Assembly (NCBI GenBank): GCA_017517325.1
Contig: JAFWZW010000023.1
Span: 1 to 64,000 of the forward strand
Direction: 5' to 3'
From: Clostridia bacterium
Lineage (GTDB): Bacteria; Bacillota; Clostridia; Oscillospirales; SIG627
DNA length: 64,000 bases
The notes below the pieces were generated by a model. That model did no database searches. It worked only from the letters and a program-made list of their open reading frames with translations, and had not been told where the DNA came from. The translations under genes were made by a program, and so were the position numbers. Positions 34,179 to 42,330 of the stretch are shown piece by piece; the stretch's first letter is position 1; each line of letters begins with the position of its first letter.

Positions 34179-35630
34179 TTATTCAGCGTCTTTTTTTGCT
34201 GCGGGCTTCTTTGCAGGTGCCTTCTTGGCGGGAGCTTTCTTTTCGCCCTCAGCAGCCTTCTTTGCAGGTGCCTTCTTGGCAGGAGCCTTCTTTTCACCCT
34301 CAGCAGCCTTCTTTGCGGGTGCCTTCTTTGCGGCCTTTGCTTCAGCGGGTGCTTCGGTGATCTCGGCGCTTGCCTTGATCAGTTCAACTGCCTTGCGTGC
34401 GGAAACGTCCTTGCGGATCACTTCCTCGGGGATGTATTCCTTAGCCTTCTCAACGTCGATCTGGTAGGATTCGGCAACTCTTGCGTATTCAGCTTCAACC
34501 TCTTCTGCGCTGATCTCGAAGTTTTCAGCCTTTGCAATGGCTTCCAGAGCCAAAGTAGCCTTTACCTGACGCTCTGCCTGAGGACGGAGATCCTCCAGCA
34601 TCTTCGCTTTGGTCATGCCGGAATACTGCAGATACATTTCCATAGAAATGCCCTGCTGCATCATACGGTTCTCGTAATCGTTGAGCATATTTTCGCACTC
34701 ATTGTCAAACATACAGGTGGGAATGTCACCCTCGATGGCGTCAATAATTGCGGTGAGAAGCTGCTCCTCCACCATATGATCGGCTTCGTCTGCATTTCTC
34801 TTTTCTATTTTAGCCTTGATATCCTTCTTATATTCAGCCAAGGTATCAAATTCGGAAACGTCTTTTGCAAATTCATCGTCAAGCTCGGGGAGCTCGATCT
34901 TTTCAATGCCGTTCAATACGACCTTGAATACGGCTTCCTTGCCTTTCAGCTCTTCGGCGTGGTAATCCTCGGGGAAGGTAACGGTAACGTCAAAAGCATC
35001 ACCGATCTTGTGACCTACGATCTGTTCCTCAAAGCCGGGGATAAACTGACCGCTGCCCAGTCTCAGCTTGTGAGCCTCGCCCTTGCCGCCTTCGAAAGCC
35101 TTATCGCCGATGAAGCCTTCGTAATCGATGATGGCAACGTCATCATTTTCAGCCGCTCTGTCGGTAACCTCAATGGTTCTGGAGTTTCTCTGACGAACTC
35201 TCTCAAGCTCGGCGTCAACTTCAGCTTTTGCTACCTTCTTTACGGTCTTTTCTGCTTTGATTCCTTTGTAAGAAGAAACGGTGATCTCGGGCTTGGTCCA
35301 ATATTTTGCGGTCAAAGCTACACCGTTTTCATCGATGTCGCCCAGTTCCAATTCAGGCTGGCTGACCACTTCAATGCCTGCTTCCTTAACAGCTTCATCC
35401 AATACGCCGGGGAGAAGTGCGTTCAATGCATCGTCATAGAACACACCCTTGCCATACATCTTCTCGATGATGGAGCGGGGGGCTTTGCCCTTACGGAAGC
35501 CGGGGATGGAAATACGGGAAGCCTGCTTCTTGTAAACTTTGTTGACTTCGGCTTCAAAATCTGCCGCGGGGATCTGGATCTCCAGGATCGACTGATTCTT
35601 TTCGCCATTCTTTACGCTTTTCAAACTCAT
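34179..35630 (-). CDS. tig: Trigger factor with Lys/Ala/Pro-rich C-terminal extension
   Basis: The start at 35630 (MSLKSVKNG) has AGGAG upstream; an in-frame GTG three codons earlier overlaps that site. The 483-residue protein has the ribosome-binding signature GFRKGKAPRSIIEKMYG, a PPIase domain (EGFIGDKAFEGGKGE...LGSGQFIPGFEEQ) and the helical C-terminal chaperone domain, ending near residue 430. It then carries an unusual basic tail of about 60 residues built from 17-residue repeats containing EGEKKAPAKKAPAKKAA, like histone H1 tails. The tail is encoded by 51-bp direct repeats. It folds nascent chains at the ribosome exit; the tail's role is unknown. Confidence 0.96.
   Translation of the reverse strand: MSLKSVKNGEKNQSILEIQIPAADFEAEVNKVYKKQASRISIPGFRKGKAPRSIIEKMYGKGVFYDDALNALLPGVLDEAVKEAGIEVVSQPELELGDIDENGVALTAKYWTKPEITVSSYKGIKAEKTVKKVAKAEVDAELERVRQRNSRTIEVTDRAAENDDVAIIDYEGFIGDKAFEGGKGEAHKLRLGSGQFIPGFEEQIVGHKIGDAFDVTVTFPEDYHAEELKGKEAVFKVVLNGIEKIELPELDDEFAKDVSEFDTLAEYKKDIKAKIEKRNADEADHMVEEQLLTAIIDAIEGDIPTCMFDNECENMLNDYENRMMQQGISMEMYLQYSGMTKAKMLEDLRPQAERQVKATLALEAIAKAENFEISAEEVEAEYARVAESYQIDVEKAKEYIPEEVIRKDVSARKAVELIKASAEITEAPAEAKAAKKAPAKKAAEGEKKAPAKKAPAKKAAEGEKKAPAKKAPAKKPAAKKDAE
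34206..34333 (-). repeat. 51-bp direct repeats encoding the basic tail of trigger factor
   Basis: Near-identical 51-bp units begin at about 34206, 34257 and 34308 (the third is partial). Each encodes 17 residues, so changes in copy number stay in frame. Confidence 0.85.
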
Positions 35631-35680
35631 TTTCTTCACTCCTGAAACTCATTTGATAGTAGAAAAAATCTATCTTTGTA

Positions 35681-35709
35681 ATTATATACACCAAACCTTT
35701 TTTTGTCAA
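35681..35709 (-). promoter_or_regulatory. Consensus promoter of tig-clpP-clpX
   Basis: On the minus strand TTGACA (35709-35704), exactly 17 bp and TATAAT (35686-35681): a full consensus. Between it and the next promoter (35710-35909) I see no gene. Confidence 0.9.
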
Positions 35710-35909
35710 GACTCACGGGGAAAAAGGTTTATTTGCACGAAAAGGAGTCTTTTTTGTCTCTGTTTTTGTGAAAGTCGATAGGGGATCTGCGAGAAAAAAA
35801 GGGCAACGGAATCTACCGCGCCCAACATATTTATTCTACCAAAAAACGCATAAAAAAGTCAAGTGTTAAAATCACGAAAAATTAATGAATATTTTGTGTA
35901 AAATGTGAA

Positions 35910-35938
35910 TTTACAAAAAAGTGAACATGTGCTATTAT
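35910..35938 (+). promoter_or_regulatory. Promoter of the tandem-repeat RNA
   Basis: TTTACA (35910-35915), exactly 17 bp and TATTAT (35933-35938). The predicted start is near 35945. Confidence 0.8.
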
Positions 35939-36000
35939 GTAGGTGCAAGGAAGAAAGAAACAAAAACGAAGGGTGATCGCCCTTCACCGAATCCAAAAAA

Positions 36001-36409
36001 GGAGGTACGGTCCCAAGATCTGAATACAGTGACCCCAAAGAAGAGGAGTAATGAAAACGTAAATCTCATCAGGAGGTACGGTCCCAAGGAAAATCAGAAA
36101 GTACCCCGAATGCTCGGAGTAACGTAAGGCCTGAAACCCTTTAAGATTTATAGGAGGTACAGTCCCAAAATCTGATCGACAGTGACCCAAATGATTGGAG
36201 TAACCCACAAAACAGGAGGTACGGTCCCAAGGCAAATTTTAACTAAACCCGAAAGCTCGGAGTAACCCAAACGAGATTCAGACCTTTACAATCTTTTACC
36301 GCCAAGCGGAACACCCATCGTGGATCAAAAAAATGAAGTTATCGTGAAAAGGCAGTGATCTCAAACACCAAAATTTAATATAGATATCCTAACAAGGAGG
36401 TACGGTCCC
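36001..36409 (+). repeat. Five-copy GGAGGTACGGTCCC repeat
   Basis: Copies start at 36001, 36072, 36153 (with A for G at the ninth base), 36215 and 36396, spaced 71, 81, 62 and 181 nt apart. Spacing is irregular and not a multiple of three, which argues against a protein repeat and against a CRISPR array. Confidence 0.9.
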
Positions 36410-36429
36410 GTGAACAGCGAGGAACAGTG

Positions 36430-36477
36430 ATGACCCTGATTCGTGAGAGAATAATACGAATCAGGGTCATTTTTTTA
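36430..36477 (+). terminator. Terminator of the tandem-repeat RNA
   Basis: ATGACCCTGATTCGT (36430-36444) and ACGAATCAGGGTCAT (36456-36470) form a perfect 15-bp stem followed by TTTTTT. Confidence 0.92.
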
Positions 36478-36542
36478 CCCTTGCAATTCTTTGGTTTCTG
36501 TGTTACAATTCCCCTTGGGTAAAACCCAAACAAAAGAATAAA

Positions 36543-36670
36543 CTGCAGTTCATCGAGTGATCGTAGTCGGGCTTTTCAGCTCGGGGATAAGGAAATCACG
36601 GTGAAAATCCGTAGCAACCGCCATTGCCGTAATGGGAAACCTAAGTCGGAATGCTTATCGATCTGCAGGC
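36543..36670 (+). promoter_or_regulatory. Cobalamin riboswitch aptamer
   Basis: The core elements of the cobalamin class are present in order: GGGGATAAGGAAATCA, GGTGAAAATCC (36599-36610 region), AGCAACCGCC and CCTAAGTCGGAATGC (36640-36655). CTGCAG near 36543 and again near 36664 can close the outer stem. It precedes a DUF4430 lipoprotein and an ECF S component, both commonly linked to corrinoid uptake. Confidence 0.85.
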
Positions 36671-36742
36671 CGATAAAAGTTCCCTTGGGCAAACGGGAGG
36701 GGAGAGGTATCAGCGATCCGGCAGGGGATCGTGCCTTTTTCT

Positions 36743-36770
36743 GCGCCCTGGGAAGGGTGCTTTTATTTTA
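36743..36770 (+). terminator. Riboswitch expression-platform terminator
   Basis: GCGCCCT and AGGGTGC with a 4-nt loop, followed by TTTTATTTT, lie between the cobalamin aptamer and the first gene, suggesting transcriptional shut-off when cobalamin is bound. Confidence 0.75.
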
Positions 36771-36804
36771 TCCTTTTGTAAAAAACGAAAGGAAATGAAA
36801 AAAA

Positions 36805-37293
36805 ATGAAATCGATCCATCGCGTATTATCTCTTGTTTTGATGCTTGCTCTCCTTCTTTCTCTTGCCGCTTGCGGCGAAGGGGGCACCGTCGCAACCCAA
36901 GAAACCCCCGCTTTAAGCGGAGAGACCGAAAACTCCGAAGGGGGAAAGTCGCCTTCCGTATGGGATGACGCCACCTACGGCGAAGACAAGTCCTTCGGAA
37001 ATGGCTCTAAAAAAGTTGAGGTGGAAGTGAAAGTGGGCGAAAAAAGCGTCACCTTCACTCTGAATACCGACAAAGAAAATCTTGCCGATGCCCTTTTGGA
37101 GCATCAATTGGTGGAGGGGGAGGATGGCCCCTACGGCCTTTACGTTAAAAAGGTAAACGGTATTACGGCAGATTACGATGCCGACGGCCATTTCTGGAGC
37201 CTTTCTCAAAGCGGTACTGCCCTGATGAGCGGTGTCTCCGATACCAAGATCGCGGGTGGCGAGCACTTTGAAATGACCTACACCAAGGGTTGA
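36805..37293 (+). CDS. DUF4430-domain lipoprotein, probable corrinoid-uptake component
   Basis: The 162-residue protein has a lipoprotein signal (MKSIHRVLSLVLMLALLLSL then AAC at the lipobox, cysteine near residue 23), a low-complexity Ser/Gly/Glu linker, and a DUF4430/transcobalamin-like C-terminal domain (NLADALLEHQLVEGEDGPYGLYVKKVNGI, HFWSLSQSG, GGEHFEMTYT). Control by a cobalamin riboswitch and the adjacent S component suggest it captures or passes on a corrinoid at the cell surface. The role is inferred from domain and context. Confidence 0.82.
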   Translation: MKSIHRVLSLVLMLALLLSLAACGEGGTVATQETPALSGETENSEGGKSPSVWDDATYGEDKSFGNGSKKVEVEVKVGEKSVTFTLNTDKENLADALLEHQLVEGEDGPYGLYVKKVNGITADYDADGHFWSLSQSGTALMSGVSDTKIAGGEHFEMTYTKG

Positions 37294-37294
37294 T

Positions 37295-37825
37295 ATGAAA
37301 AAAAAGGTCACGGGGCGATCCCTTCGGGAACTGGTCCTCTTTTCCATGCTGGGCACTCTGACGTTTTCCGCTCAGGTGGCGATGGAGGCGATCCCCAACG
37401 TTCACCTCACGGGAATGTTCGTTCTTTTATTTACCCGGGTGTTCCGAAAAAAAGCGCTGATCCCCCTTTATATCTACGTTTTCCTGGTTGGCATTCGTTG
37501 GGGCTTTTCCTTTTCCTGGATCCCGTATCTCTACCTGTGGCTGATTCTTTGGGGTCTTGGGATGCTGGTTCCAAAAAATGCTCCCGCCCGCCTTGCCGCC
37601 GTTCTTTACCCTGCCATCGGCGTTTTGTTCGGGTTGAGCTTCGGAACTCTTTACGCCCCATCTCAGGCACTTCTTTTCGGGTATGATTTCAAAACCACCC
37701 TTGCCTGGATCGCCGCGGGCTTCCTGTGGGACGTGGTCCACGCAGCGGGAAACCTGGTGGCGTGTACCCTGGTCCTGCCCCTTTCTCGTCTTTTGGAGCG
37801 GCTGTTGAAGCGCTCCGGAATGTAA
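37295..37825 (+). CDS. ECF transporter S component, probable cobalamin or corrinoid specificity
   Basis: The 176-residue hydrophobic protein has about six helices and the fold pattern of ECF S components (ELVLFSMLGTLTFSAQVAMEAIPNVHLTGMF at the start). It begins one base after the DUF4430 gene under the same cobalamin riboswitch. No EcfA or EcfT genes are nearby, so it would use a shared energising module. Substrate by context only. Confidence 0.8.
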   Translation: MKKKVTGRSLRELVLFSMLGTLTFSAQVAMEAIPNVHLTGMFVLLFTRVFRKKALIPLYIYVFLVGIRWGFSFSWIPYLYLWLILWGLGMLVPKNAPARLAAVLYPAIGVLFGLSFGTLYAPSQALLFGYDFKTTLAWIAAGFLWDVVHAAGNLVACTLVLPLSRLLERLLKRSGM

Positions 37826-37828
37826 AAA

Positions 37829-37863
37829 GAAAAAACTGCGTGCCGAGCGGCACGCAGTTTTTT
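37829..37863. terminator. Bidirectional terminator between convergent genes
   Basis: AAAAAACTGCGTGCCG and CGGCACGCAGTTTTTT are fully complementary with a 2-3 nt loop. Confidence 0.9.
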
Positions 37864-39531
37864 CTATGCTCGGATCAATTTGATTTTGGTCAGAATGCGG
37901 AGAATGGTTTGCCCCTTGGGGAGCTGAAGCACGTCTTCCTTATCAAAGCCGCCGATGCGGAACAGCAAAACGGCGTAAACCAAAGCCGCAAGGCCAATGG
38001 AAAGAACGGTGGAGAGAGAATCGGGGATCAGGCGGGAAAGGATCAGGTGGCAGCATCCCGCCGTTACACCGCAGGCAACGGAAGCGACGAGGGGCTTTAA
38101 AAGGATCCTTCTGAAGGAAAGGCGGTAGTTGACCCGCTTCTGCAGAAATACGGTGTTAAAGCAGAACATAATGACGTAGCAAAGCAGGGTGGAAATGGGA
38201 ATGCCGTAGTGACCGATGGCAGGGATCCCAATAAGGACCCAGATGGAAACCGCCTTTGCCACTACGCCGAAGCAGGTGGATACGATGCTTAAATGAGCGT
38301 GCCCCGCTGCCTGAAGCATTGCCCCGCTGACGCTGATGAGCCCCGAAAACAGAATGGAAGCGGAAAGGATGGTGAGCATCGGTGCCACTACGTCATTGGA
38401 GAAAAATTCAACCCCCGCGGCGTTGCGGAAAATGGCCTCGCTGGAGGAAAAGAGCAGATCGATGATGGGCTTTGCCATAACCCCCATACCAATAGCGCAG
38501 GGCAAACAGATCACCGTAACGATGCGGAAGGTAAAGTCCATGGTTTTGTTAAGGGCTACCTTATCCTGGGTGGCATCGGCACCGCTGATGGCGGGAATGA
38601 TGCTGATGGCAAAGGGATAGATAATGGCAGGGGGAAGGTTAAACAGAGTAACGGCCTTGGCGGCATAAGCGCCGTAAAGGGTAACTGCAACGGGGGCGGC
38701 ATCGTGAATGGCAAAGTGGGTCACGTCAACCAAGGCATCGTTGATGCGGCGCACCGCCATCAGGGAATCCATCAGCCCCGTAAGGGACATAATGCTGGAT
38801 GAAACGGTAACGGGAATGGCAATGAGGATCAGCTCCTTTGCCAGTTCCTTTTTGCTTCGGCAGCTTTGATCCAGCCCCACCTCCTTGTCACGGTCACCCA
38901 CCCACTTGGCAAAGGCCATATAAACGGAGGAGGCGACGATTCCAAGGGTCACACCGCCTAAGGCAAAGGCTGCCACGGTAGTGGGAGCAAAGCCGTTTTT
39001 GGTGGCGAAAACCCCTGCGGTCAGACCTAAACAAAGATTGCCTAAGGATTCGATCACCTGCGATACGGCGGTGGGGGTCATATTCTGGTTACCCTGGAAA
39101 TACCCACGAATGGAGGAAACCAGACAAACGAAGAACATAATGGGGGAAATGGTCTTGATACAGATGCCCAGCCCCGGCTCCCCCTGAAGGTTCGCAATGG
39201 CATCAGCGCCGAAAAAGAGCCCTGCGGTGCCGATCAGACCGATGGCAAGAAAGATCAGAAGGCTGATGCGGTAAATAGCATCCACCTCTTTCCACCTGCC
39301 CTTTGCGCGGGATGCGGCGATCATACGGGAAATGGCAACGGGAAGACCTGCGGTGGAAATGAGAAAGCAGGTGGCGTAAATGGAGTAAGCGGAATTGAAG
39401 TACCCCATAGCAGTATCCCCGATGCTGTTGGCAAGGGGAATTTTAAAAAGGGCGTTGACGATCTTGACGATCAGGTTGGAAAGCATTAGGATCAATGCAC
39501 CGTATACAAATCCTTGTTTCTTTTTTGCCAT
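37864..39531 (-). CDS. SpoVB/MurJ-like polysaccharide flippase
   Basis: The 555-residue membrane protein has about 14 helices and begins FVYGALILMLSNLIVKIVNALFKIPLANSIG with GYFNSAYSIYATCFLIS, close to the stage V sporulation protein B group of MOP-superfamily flippases. These move lipid-linked peptidoglycan precursors, in SpoVB's case for the spore cortex. It ends one base from the nucleoside kinase start region. Whether it is SpoVB itself or a vegetative MurJ is open. Confidence 0.83.
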   Translation of the reverse strand: MAKKKQGFVYGALILMLSNLIVKIVNALFKIPLANSIGDTAMGYFNSAYSIYATCFLISTAGLPVAISRMIAASRAKGRWKEVDAIYRISLLIFLAIGLIGTAGLFFGADAIANLQGEPGLGICIKTISPIMFFVCLVSSIRGYFQGNQNMTPTAVSQVIESLGNLCLGLTAGVFATKNGFAPTTVAAFALGGVTLGIVASSVYMAFAKWVGDRDKEVGLDQSCRSKKELAKELILIAIPVTVSSSIMSLTGLMDSLMAVRRINDALVDVTHFAIHDAAPVAVTLYGAYAAKAVTLFNLPPAIIYPFAISIIPAISGADATQDKVALNKTMDFTFRIVTVICLPCAIGMGVMAKPIIDLLFSSSEAIFRNAAGVEFFSNDVVAPMLTILSASILFSGLISVSGAMLQAAGHAHLSIVSTCFGVVAKAVSIWVLIGIPAIGHYGIPISTLLCYVIMFCFNTVFLQKRVNYRLSFRRILLKPLVASVACGVTAGCCHLILSRLIPDSLSTVLSIGLAALVYAVLLFRIGGFDKEDVLQLPKGQTILRILTKIKLIRA

Positions 39532-40437
39532 TTAATCAATAAACTCCTGCAGTACAGAATTTTTAGGTACCAGCGCCTCCTCCCAGGCAGGGAAGGGCAT
39601 CAGCTTCTTCCAAAGGGCCTGCGCCTTTTCGTAATAGGGGCTTTCGGGGGGCACGTGAGCCAAAAGCTCCGTTACCTCCTGCTTTTCAACGGCAGGCTCG
39701 TAGGGGAAATTGGTGTCGATGGTGAAGGTGGCGTTCTTTCGGAAGGGGTGCAGGATCTCCTGTTCGGAGGGGATCACGTTTTTCCAAAGAGAGAAGGTGC
39801 GCTCCGCACCGGCGTTGCGGTGCTTGTAATCCCGAATGAGGCGGCGGCAAAAACGGATCTCGGTGGGGAGAAGAGGCTCCTGCCCCTCCATTGCCACCCC
39901 TTGGGTTACGTCTAAATAAAAGCAGACCCATTTTTCTCCCTTGGGCATTCCTTCAAGGATCCGATCGTTCAGAGCGTGGATCCCTTCTAAAATAAAGACG
40001 TCGTAATCCTTGGGAGAGATGGGGAACACTTCGTCCGAGCGGTGCCCGGTATTAAAATCAAAAATGGGGATCTCGGCATCCTCTCCCCGGGAAAGAGCGC
40101 CCAAAACCGAAAGAATGGTTTCGGAATCGGTATGCTCAAAGGCGTCGTAATTGGGGGTGCCGTCTTCGTTTAAGGGGGCTCTTTCCTCGTTGAAGAAAAA
40201 GTCATCGGTGGAAAAGGTCACCACCCGTTTTCCCGCTACCTCCAGCGCCTCGTCAAGAGCTTTGCCGGTGGTGGTCTTACCGCTGCAGCTGGGCCCGGCT
40301 AAAAATACGAAGCGGGCTTCTTTTTCCAGCGTGATCTCAGCGGCGCGGGCAATGCTCGCGTGGTAGGCGGCTTCTTCCCGCAGAATGATCTCTTTCGCCA
40401 GAGCGGGCTCAACGTTGGGAAAAACGGCGTGTTTCAT
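39532..40437 (-). CDS. Uridine kinase-like nucleoside kinase
   Basis: The 301-residue protein carries the P-loop FLAGPSCSGKTTTGKAL, FSTDDFFFN and the IFILEGIHALND-type segment of clostridial uridine-kinase-like nucleoside kinases. Many homologues are about 550 residues with an N-terminal TGS/threonyl-tRNA-synthetase-like half; that half is absent here. It lies between the SpoVB-like flippase and hemZ on the minus strand. Confidence 0.8.
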   Translation of the reverse strand: MKHAVFPNVEPALAKEIILREEAAYHASIARAAEITLEKEARFVFLAGPSCSGKTTTGKALDEALEVAGKRVVTFSTDDFFFNEERAPLNEDGTPNYDAFEHTDSETILSVLGALSRGEDAEIPIFDFNTGHRSDEVFPISPKDYDVFILEGIHALNDRILEGMPKGEKWVCFYLDVTQGVAMEGQEPLLPTEIRFCRRLIRDYKHRNAGAERTFSLWKNVIPSEQEILHPFRKNATFTIDTNFPYEPAVEKQEVTELLAHVPPESPYYEKAQALWKKLMPFPAWEEALVPKNSVLQEFID

Positions 40438-40449
40438 CGTAATCTCCTT

Positions 40450-41856
40450 TCAAAGGGAGTCCATTTCCTCTAAATTTTCCCGGATCTTTTCAGGGTGATC
40501 CAGATACTCAAAGGGGTATTTGTAATTGGAAAAGCGGCGGATCCTGCCTCCTGCCTCCCTTGGCAGAAGTTTGGAGATCCCACCTGCACCGCAGGCGAAA
40601 ATATCGCAAAGATCCTCCATCATTGCAAGGTTGTAGGCACCGATGGTGCCGGGCCTTGCAAAGCCTAAATTTTCAAGATCTCCCTCGGTCATTTTCTGTC
40701 TGTATAAATAATATGGGCGAAGCCCAGCATTTATACAAAGTCGGTGCGCGTGGGAGACTGCCTCCTGAAAAGCGGTGGAAAAAGCTCTGCTTTCCCGATC
40801 GGTGGCAGATTTCTTTTTGCAAAGGGCGTGAAGCGTCACGTTTGCGCTCTCCAGCGCCAGCACTTCCTTCACGGAACGTAAGAATACGTCGGGCGTTTCA
40901 CCGGGAAGAGCCGAGATCAGGTCGCAGTTGACGGCAAAATCGTACTCTTTTGCCAGCGCCATGGCATCGAAAAAATCCTTGGCGGTATGGTGCCTTCCGA
41001 TGAGAGAGAGGGTCTCGTCGCAGGTGGTCTGGGGGTTGATGCTGATGCGGTTGACCCCCGCTTCCTTTAACGCTTCCAGCTTTTCGCGGTTCACGGTATC
41101 GGGTCTGCCCAGCTCCACGCAGTATTCCTCTGCCTGCCCAAGTCCCTCTTTCTTCAGGTGTGAAAGAACGTCGCGGAGCTGCTCCGCCGAAAGAATGCCC
41201 GGGGTGCCGCCGCCCATATAAACGGCGCGCAGGCTCCCTTTTCTTTTTTCAATGACCCTTGCGGTCAGGGATATCTCCTGTTTCATTTGCTCCAGATACC
41301 GTGGAATCAAGGCAAGGTGGGAAGGAGCCGCGGAGGAGATAAAGGAACAGTAGGAACAGCGGCTGGGACAAAAGGGAATGGATAAATATAGCATAGAATC
41401 CCCTTGGGAGAGGGATCGGTCAAATTCCTCCTCCAAAAGGGCAAGCTCCGTTAAAAGAGCGGCTTTTTCTTCTGCAACCAAGAACTCTCGTTGCAGAAGC
41501 GTTTTGACACAGTCTCCGTCAAAGGAAAAACGCTTTAAGTAAAACCGCGCCACCTTGACGGGTCGTACTCCGATGAGGGTGCCGTAAGGGGGAACGTAGG
41601 CGGTAAAATCTCTTGCGGCTTTGGCAAAGGCAAGCCCTAATGCCGCGTTTTCCCCTCGCCCGCGCTCACCGTGAAGGGAAAGGTCGATCTCCGCTTCAAA
41701 GGCGGCGCTTTTTTCTTTTTTGCCAAGGCTTATCCGCACCTTGTTTTCAAAAAGGCTCGCGGCAATGGAAAAATCCGCCGCTTCCCCGTGAAAAAAGGCT
41801 TGAGCCAGATGGTAGCAAAACAGCCGCCGCGCTTCCGTTTCGCAGAGGATCTCCAT
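40450..41856 (-). CDS. hemZ: HemZ-type coproporphyrinogen dehydrogenase-like radical SAM protein
   Basis: The 468-residue protein has an N-terminal HemZ-specific region and the radical-SAM motif CPSRCSYCSF near residue 170, followed by YMGGGTPGILSAEQL. It resembles HemZ of Gram-positives, an oxygen-independent coproporphyrinogen oxidase-like enzyme. Many clostridial homologues have uncertain activity. The dtd gene ends immediately upstream. Confidence 0.87.
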   Translation of the reverse strand: MEILCETEARRLFCYHLAQAFFHGEAADFSIAASLFENKVRISLGKKEKSAAFEAEIDLSLHGERGRGENAALGLAFAKAARDFTAYVPPYGTLIGVRPVKVARFYLKRFSFDGDCVKTLLQREFLVAEEKAALLTELALLEEEFDRSLSQGDSMLYLSIPFCPSRCSYCSFISSAAPSHLALIPRYLEQMKQEISLTARVIEKRKGSLRAVYMGGGTPGILSAEQLRDVLSHLKKEGLGQAEEYCVELGRPDTVNREKLEALKEAGVNRISINPQTTCDETLSLIGRHHTAKDFFDAMALAKEYDFAVNCDLISALPGETPDVFLRSVKEVLALESANVTLHALCKKKSATDRESRAFSTAFQEAVSHAHRLCINAGLRPYYLYRQKMTEGDLENLGFARPGTIGAYNLAMMEDLCDIFACGAGGISKLLPREAGGRIRRFSNYKYPFEYLDHPEKIRENLEEMDSL

Positions 41857-42330
41857 TTACAGATCCTCCGAGGTGACCCAAATGGTGATGGGGCCGTCTC
41901 CGGTGATCTCCACCTTCATATCGCCCCCGAAAACACCGGGGTAAACGGTGGCGCCCTTTTTGCCTTCTGCGGCGCGTGCATCCGCAACTATCTGCGTACG
42001 GGCAAGAAAATAATCGTAAAGCTCTTTTGCGGGCGCAAATTTCATAGCGTTCATAAAATCAGGTCGGCGGGAAGAAAGTCGTGCGCAAAGGGTAAAGTTG
42101 GATACCGCAAGGATATCCGCACCCACGTCGGTTGCGCAAAGGTTGAGCTTTCCTTTTTCATCGGGGAAAATGCGCATATTCAGGATCTTTTCAATGAAGC
42201 GGTCAGCCTCCTCGCGGGTGTCGCCCTCTTCCAATCCCAAAAGAATGCACATTCCCTTGCCGCACTGTGAGATTACTTCTCCTTCGCAGAGAAGCCTTGC
42301 TTTTTCGGTGATCTGAAGCACCGCCCTCAT
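41857..42330 (-). CDS. dtd: D-aminoacyl-tRNA deacylase
   Basis: The 157-residue protein has AVLQITEKARLL at the start, the catalytic region VSNFTLCARLSSRRPDF and a C-terminal GDGPITIWV in place of the usual GPVT motif. It hydrolyses D-amino acids mischarged onto tRNA. Its start overlaps the end of rel, the common rel-dtd arrangement. Confidence 0.95.
   Translation of the reverse strand: MRAVLQITEKARLLCEGEVISQCGKGMCILLGLEEGDTREEADRFIEKILNMRIFPDEKGKLNLCATDVGADILAVSNFTLCARLSSRRPDFMNAMKFAPAKELYDYFLARTQIVADARAAEGKKGATVYPGVFGGDMKVEITGDGPITIWVTSEDL

Larger units (their letters stand above)
35944..36477 (+). ncRNA. Putative structured tandem-repeat non-coding RNA, family not recognised
   Basis: A promoter and a 15-bp-stem terminator bracket about 530 nt with no convincing ORF. 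The transcript starts with a 6-bp hairpin (35968-35985) and then has five copies of GGAGGTAC(G/A)GTCCC at 36001, 36072, 36153, 36215 and 36396. The first four are each followed about 30 nt later by a short C-run, and then GGAGTAA (36045, 36116, 36197, 36259). In copies 2, 3 and 4 the C-run and GGAG form a small stem: CCGA/TCGG, CCAA/TTGG and CCGA/TCGG, which is a compensatory G-C to A-T change. Copy 1 fits less well. Each unit holds a perfect Shine-Dalgarno core (GGAGG), so binding to 16S rRNA or ribosomes is one idea. It does not match any riboswitch or large RNA class I can recall. Confidence 0.75.

Noticed and set aside
35921-36127. 68-codon reading frame overlapping the first two repeats
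   Set aside because: It begins inside the promoter between the -35 and -10 boxes, has no ribosome site, and the repeats are not spaced in multiples of three.
36001-36409. CRISPR array
   Set aside because: The repeat unit is only 14 nt, spacing is irregular (62-181 nt), spacers share conserved motifs and no cas genes are present.
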